DNA of 7,402 nucleotides from Bacteriovoracaceae bacterium (GTDB taxonomy: Bacteria > Bdellovibrionota > UBA1018): contig JAHFAC010000039.1 in assembly GCA_023250755.1 (NCBI GenBank), forward strand, positions 1,258 to 8,659. Reading direction: 5' to 3'. The notes under the pieces were generated by a model. That model saw only the letters and a list, made by a program, of their open reading frames with translations, did no database searches and had not been told where the DNA came from. Numbering within the stretch: the first letter of the stretch is position 1; the number at the start of each line of letters is the position of its first letter. The position numbers were made by a program, and so were the translations under genes. Below are positions 5,467 to 7,402 of the stretch, in pieces.

Positions 5467-6672
5467 CAACGACTTCTAAACCCTCTTCCGAAACGCAGCT
5501 TCTTTCTTTTCGGAGCCCGTGGAACGGGCAAGACCACCTGGCTGATGGGGCACTTTAAGAAGCAAAACCATTTATATTTGGATCTTCTTGAGGATGAAAC
5601 CGAGAGTCGCTATTCGAAACGGCCAGGAATCCTAGATCATGAGCTTCAGCATTTGGACTTAGAGAATCGGCTGCCCCGAACCGTGATTATCGACGAAGTT
5701 CAAAAAATACCGAAATTATTGGATATCGCTCAAAAATGGATTCAGAAGAAAAAACTTATTTTTATTTTCTCCGGCTCATCCGCACGCAAGCTCAAGCGCG
5801 GCGCGGCGAATCTCCTGGCGGGCCGCGCAAACTCTTATACGCTTTTCCCTTTATCGTTTCTGGAACTAGAAAAACAATTCCAGCTTGAACAGGCATTGCA
5901 GTGGGGAACATTGCCAGAATGCGCAACCCTCAATAGCGAAAGAGGCAAGAAATCGTTTCTGCGTGCCTATTGTCAGACTTATCTCAAAGAGGAGATTCTG
6001 GTTGAACAATTAATCCGCAAGCTCCCGCCCTTCAGAAATTTTTTGGAAATTCTCGCGCAAAACAACGGAAAACTGCTGAGTCTTGAGAAGTTCTCCAGGG
6101 AAGTCGGGGTGGATCACAAGACCATTGCCTCCTATATCGATATCCTTGAAGACACCTATCTTGGCCTGCTGCTTCGCCCCTTCCACCCAAGCCTCAGAAA
6201 GAGCCAGCTCCAACAACCTAAATTTTATTTTTTTGATCTTGGCGTCAAAAGACAATTGGATGGAACCCTGGGAACCCCCTTGATTCCGTCAACCTCCGCT
6301 TTTGGCGACGCATTTGAGAGCTGGCTCATTCATGAGGTTCATAGAATCAATCAATATTTTGAGCTTGATTACAGGTTGAGCTTCTATCGTTCAAAGCATG
6401 GCGCTGAAGTGGATCTAATCCTTTCGAAGGGGTCGAAGCGCATTTTCGTGGAAATCAAATCTACTGAAGTAAAAGATACAGCCGAAATCTCCGCATTAGC
6501 CAGGTTAACCACGGAATGGGACGGGCCGCATGATATCTATTATGTATCCCGTGATCTCAAGGCCGAGCGAATGGATTCCGTAACTTGTTTGCACTATTCC
6601 GATTTTCTTAAAAAGCTCTCAAGGGGGCAAGAACCAGTACGGATAGCCGGGAGAGCCAAATGGCGGGAGTGA
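5461..6672 (+). CDS. AAA_14 / DUF4143 ATPase
   Basis: The 403-residue product has the usual two-part build of this family. An N-terminal P-loop ATPase carries Walker A GARGTGKT (18-25), Walker B TVIIDEV with D78 and E79, and a sensor-like Ser in IFSGSSARKL near 104. A C-terminal DUF4143 region has GDAFESWLI (E286) and GAEVDLIL followed by FVEIKST, with D318, E331 and K333 arranged like a PD-(D/E)xK nuclease fold. The cellular role of the family is poorly defined; such genes are widespread and often found in accessory regions. ATG 5461 fits the usual N-terminus and an in-frame TGA at 5449 blocks any earlier start, but GGGAG is only one base away from it and both lie in a 13-bp inverted repeat. 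After FLKKL at about 386, where relatives usually end, 17 extra residues follow, and the stop codon lies inside the opposing tRNA gene. No membrane segments are seen. Confidence 0.9.
   Translation: MFQRLLNPLPKRSFFLFGARGTGKTTWLMGHFKKQNHLYLDLLEDETESRYSKRPGILDHELQHLDLENRLPRTVIIDEVQKIPKLLDIAQKWIQKKKLIFIFSGSSARKLKRGAANLLAGRANSYTLFPLSFLELEKQFQLEQALQWGTLPECATLNSERGKKSFLRAYCQTYLKEEILVEQLIRKLPPFRNFLEILAQNNGKLLSLEKFSREVGVDHKTIASYIDILEDTYLGLLLRPFHPSLRKSQLQQPKFYFFDLGVKRQLDGTLGTPLIPSTSAFGDAFESWLIHEVHRINQYFELDYRLSFYRSKHGAEVDLILSKGSKRIFVEIKSTEVKDTAEISALARLTTEWDGPHDIYYVSRDLKAERMDSVTCLHYSDFLKKLSRGQEPVRIAGRAKWRE
6610..6656 (-). terminator. Possible intrinsic terminator downstream of tRNA-Asp
   Basis: On the - strand GCTCTC (6656-6651) pairs with GAGAGC (6620-6615), followed directly by five T residues (6614-6610). 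It begins 4 bases after the tRNA CCA end. The 30-base loop is long and only weakly structured, so efficiency is doubtful. It lies within the last codons of the convergent ATPase gene. Confidence 0.4.
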
Positions 6673-6737
6673 TGGGGCTCGAACCCACGATCTTCGCCGT
6701 GACAGGGCGACGCATTAACCAGCTCTGCTACACCCCC
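6661..6737 (-). tRNA. tRNA-Asp (anticodon GUC)
   Basis: The 77-base gene folds into a complete cloverleaf. The acceptor GGGGGTG pairs with CACTCCC with one G-U, followed by G73, the aspartate discriminator, and an encoded CCA. U8-A9 precede a D-stem GCAG/ATGC with a 9-base loop. The anticodon stem TCGCC/GGCGA carries loop CTGTCAC with anticodon GTC. The variable loop is AGATC, and the T-arm GTGGG/CCCAT has loop TTCGAGC. The 3' end overlaps the last 12 bases of the convergent ATPase gene. No clear promoter could be assigned; a TAGAAT at 6774-6769 is a possible -10, but TTGACT at 6792-6787 is only 12 bases from it. Confidence 0.96.
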
Positions 6738-6774
6738 GCATTTCAGGCGACTTTGATCTCCAAGGACTATTCTA

Positions 6775-6806
6775 GTCACCGAATAAAGTCAACGACACAA
6801 GTCACC
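6775..6806. repeat. Three GTCA(C/A)C words spaced 13 bases apart, upstream of tRNA-Asp
   Basis: GTCACC at 6775, GTCAAC at 6788 and GTCACC at 6801 recur with an exact 13-base period between the acyltransferase stop and the tRNA gene. The first two units also share GA and AA positions after the word. This may be a degenerate tandem repeat or chance. Confidence 0.4.
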
Positions 6807-6810
6807 TGGG

Positions 6811-7401
6811 CTATCCGATCACGGGCCACTTTCGCTTGGAATATTCCTCGTCATGGACTGTCTGCATCTGGTCTAAAATAAAATCATAAATCTTCTGAAG
6901 ATTCGCCTCTTCATTCAAAGAAGGATCCACCATCGTCGAAATATCAATCGCAGGTAAGATTCGGAACGTCATTTTTGCGGGCATCGGAACAAAGATTGCC
7001 ATAAAAGCCGCGGGAGCCAAAAGGAGGGGGAAAAAGGTAAACACTCCGGTCGCTACACACCAAAGAAAGAAAATCGACCGAAAGGTGATGGGCAAGCCAT
7101 GGAGCCTGAATTTTTCTTTTAAGCCAAGCTTTTCGGCAAGCTCTTCGCCCCGATTCAAAATCACATAACTTTCGTGAGCACCTACGCTCACAATCGGGAT
7201 AATAGGAACCTTGGCCCGAAGCGCCAAACGAATGAATCCCTTACGCTGGTAAAAGTCGACCTTCTTGCGATCTTTAAAGGGGCGAAAGGATTCTTTTTCA
7301 CCCCCTGGGTAGACCAGGAGAGAATAATCCCGGGCTAATGCCTCGTAACCCAGTTCGGGATCCGCAGGGATAGCCCCAATTCGTGGGATCAGCCATCTAA
7401 A
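6811..7401 (-). CDS. PlsC/DGAT2-like lysophospholipid acyltransferase family protein, C-terminal part, 5' truncated by window
   Basis: The frame is open to the window edge, giving 196 visible C-terminal residues; the His-Asp catalytic motif expected further N-terminal is outside the window. Visible motifs fit a membrane-associated glycerolipid acyltransferase, which moves acyl chains from acyl-CoA or acyl-ACP to a lipid hydroxyl. They are GAIPADPE near residue 9, YPGGEKESFRPF at 31-42 (the FPEGT/PGG-type substrate-binding motif), and KVPIIPIVSVGAHE at 64-77. The PGGxxE form resembles the DGAT2/TMEM68 branch more than classical PlsC. A hydrophobic stretch at about 108-139 could be a membrane segment. 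The TTG at 7227 is internal and not the start. The tRNA-Asp gene follows on the same strand after 73 bases. Substrate cannot be told from the sequence. Confidence 0.85.
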   Translation of the reverse strand, partial: FRWLIPRIGAIPADPELGYEALARDYSLLVYPGGEKESFRPFKDRKKVDFYQRKGFIRLALRAKVPIIPIVSVGAHESYVILNRGEELAEKLGLKEKFRLHGLPITFRSIFFLWCVATGVFTFFPLLLAPAAFMAIFVPMPAKMTFRILPAIDISTMVDPSLNEEANLQKIYDFILDQMQTVHDEEYSKRKWPVIG

Positions 7402-7402
7402 G

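Noticed and set aside
5352..5558. Short overlapping open frames on both strands before and across the ATPase start
   Set aside because: They overlap each other and the ATPase N-terminus, lack ribosome binding sites and motifs; their similar 'WEYV' words simply reflect the 13-bp inverted repeat.
6661..6690. tRNA 3' end as an attachment site with a duplicated copy bounding the islet
   Set aside because: I saw no second copy of the tRNA 3' sequence to the left in the window and no integrase gene.

Overview
The window looks like a Gram-negative bacterium with roughly balanced GC. It carries a periplasmic class A penicillin-binding protein and two secreted proteins with signal peptides. Secreted C11 peptidases and transglutaminase-elicitor-like proteins fit a predatory or environmental deltaproteobacterial or Bdellovibrionota-type genome, but that lineage is only a weak inference from gene content.

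Left part, + strand (2-4589). The window opens inside a bifunctional penicillin-binding protein, of which only the transpeptidase domain is visible. After a 74-base gap comes a probable two-gene operon of secreted enzymes. The first (1306-2925) is a transglutaminase-elicitor-like protein with a plausible Cys-His-Asp catalytic set and a segment closely matching the Pep-13 motif of Phytophthora GP42. The second (2922-4589) is a clostripain-like C11 cysteine peptidase. Its reading frame overlaps the stop of the first gene and appears to begin at a rare AUA codon behind a strong Shine-Dalgarno. A protease next to a transglutaminase with a long N-terminal region suggests zymogen activation, but this is a hypothesis.

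Middle part (4590-6672) looks like accessory DNA. A MazF/PemK-type toxin and a ribbon-helix-helix antitoxin lie on the - strand, with a near-consensus promoter embedded in inverted repeats. A gene-poor stretch of about 170 bases follows, with two perfect inverted repeats, and then an AAA_14/DUF4143 ATPase on the + strand. The ATPase start codon sits inside one arm of a perfect 13-bp inverted repeat, and its 3' end runs antisense into a tRNA gene.

Right part, - strand (6661-7401). A complete tRNA-Asp(GUC) with encoded CCA is followed by a possible intrinsic terminator that lies within the ATPase tail. Beyond a 73-base gap is the C-terminal part of a PlsC/DGAT2-like lysophospholipid acyltransferase that runs off the window.
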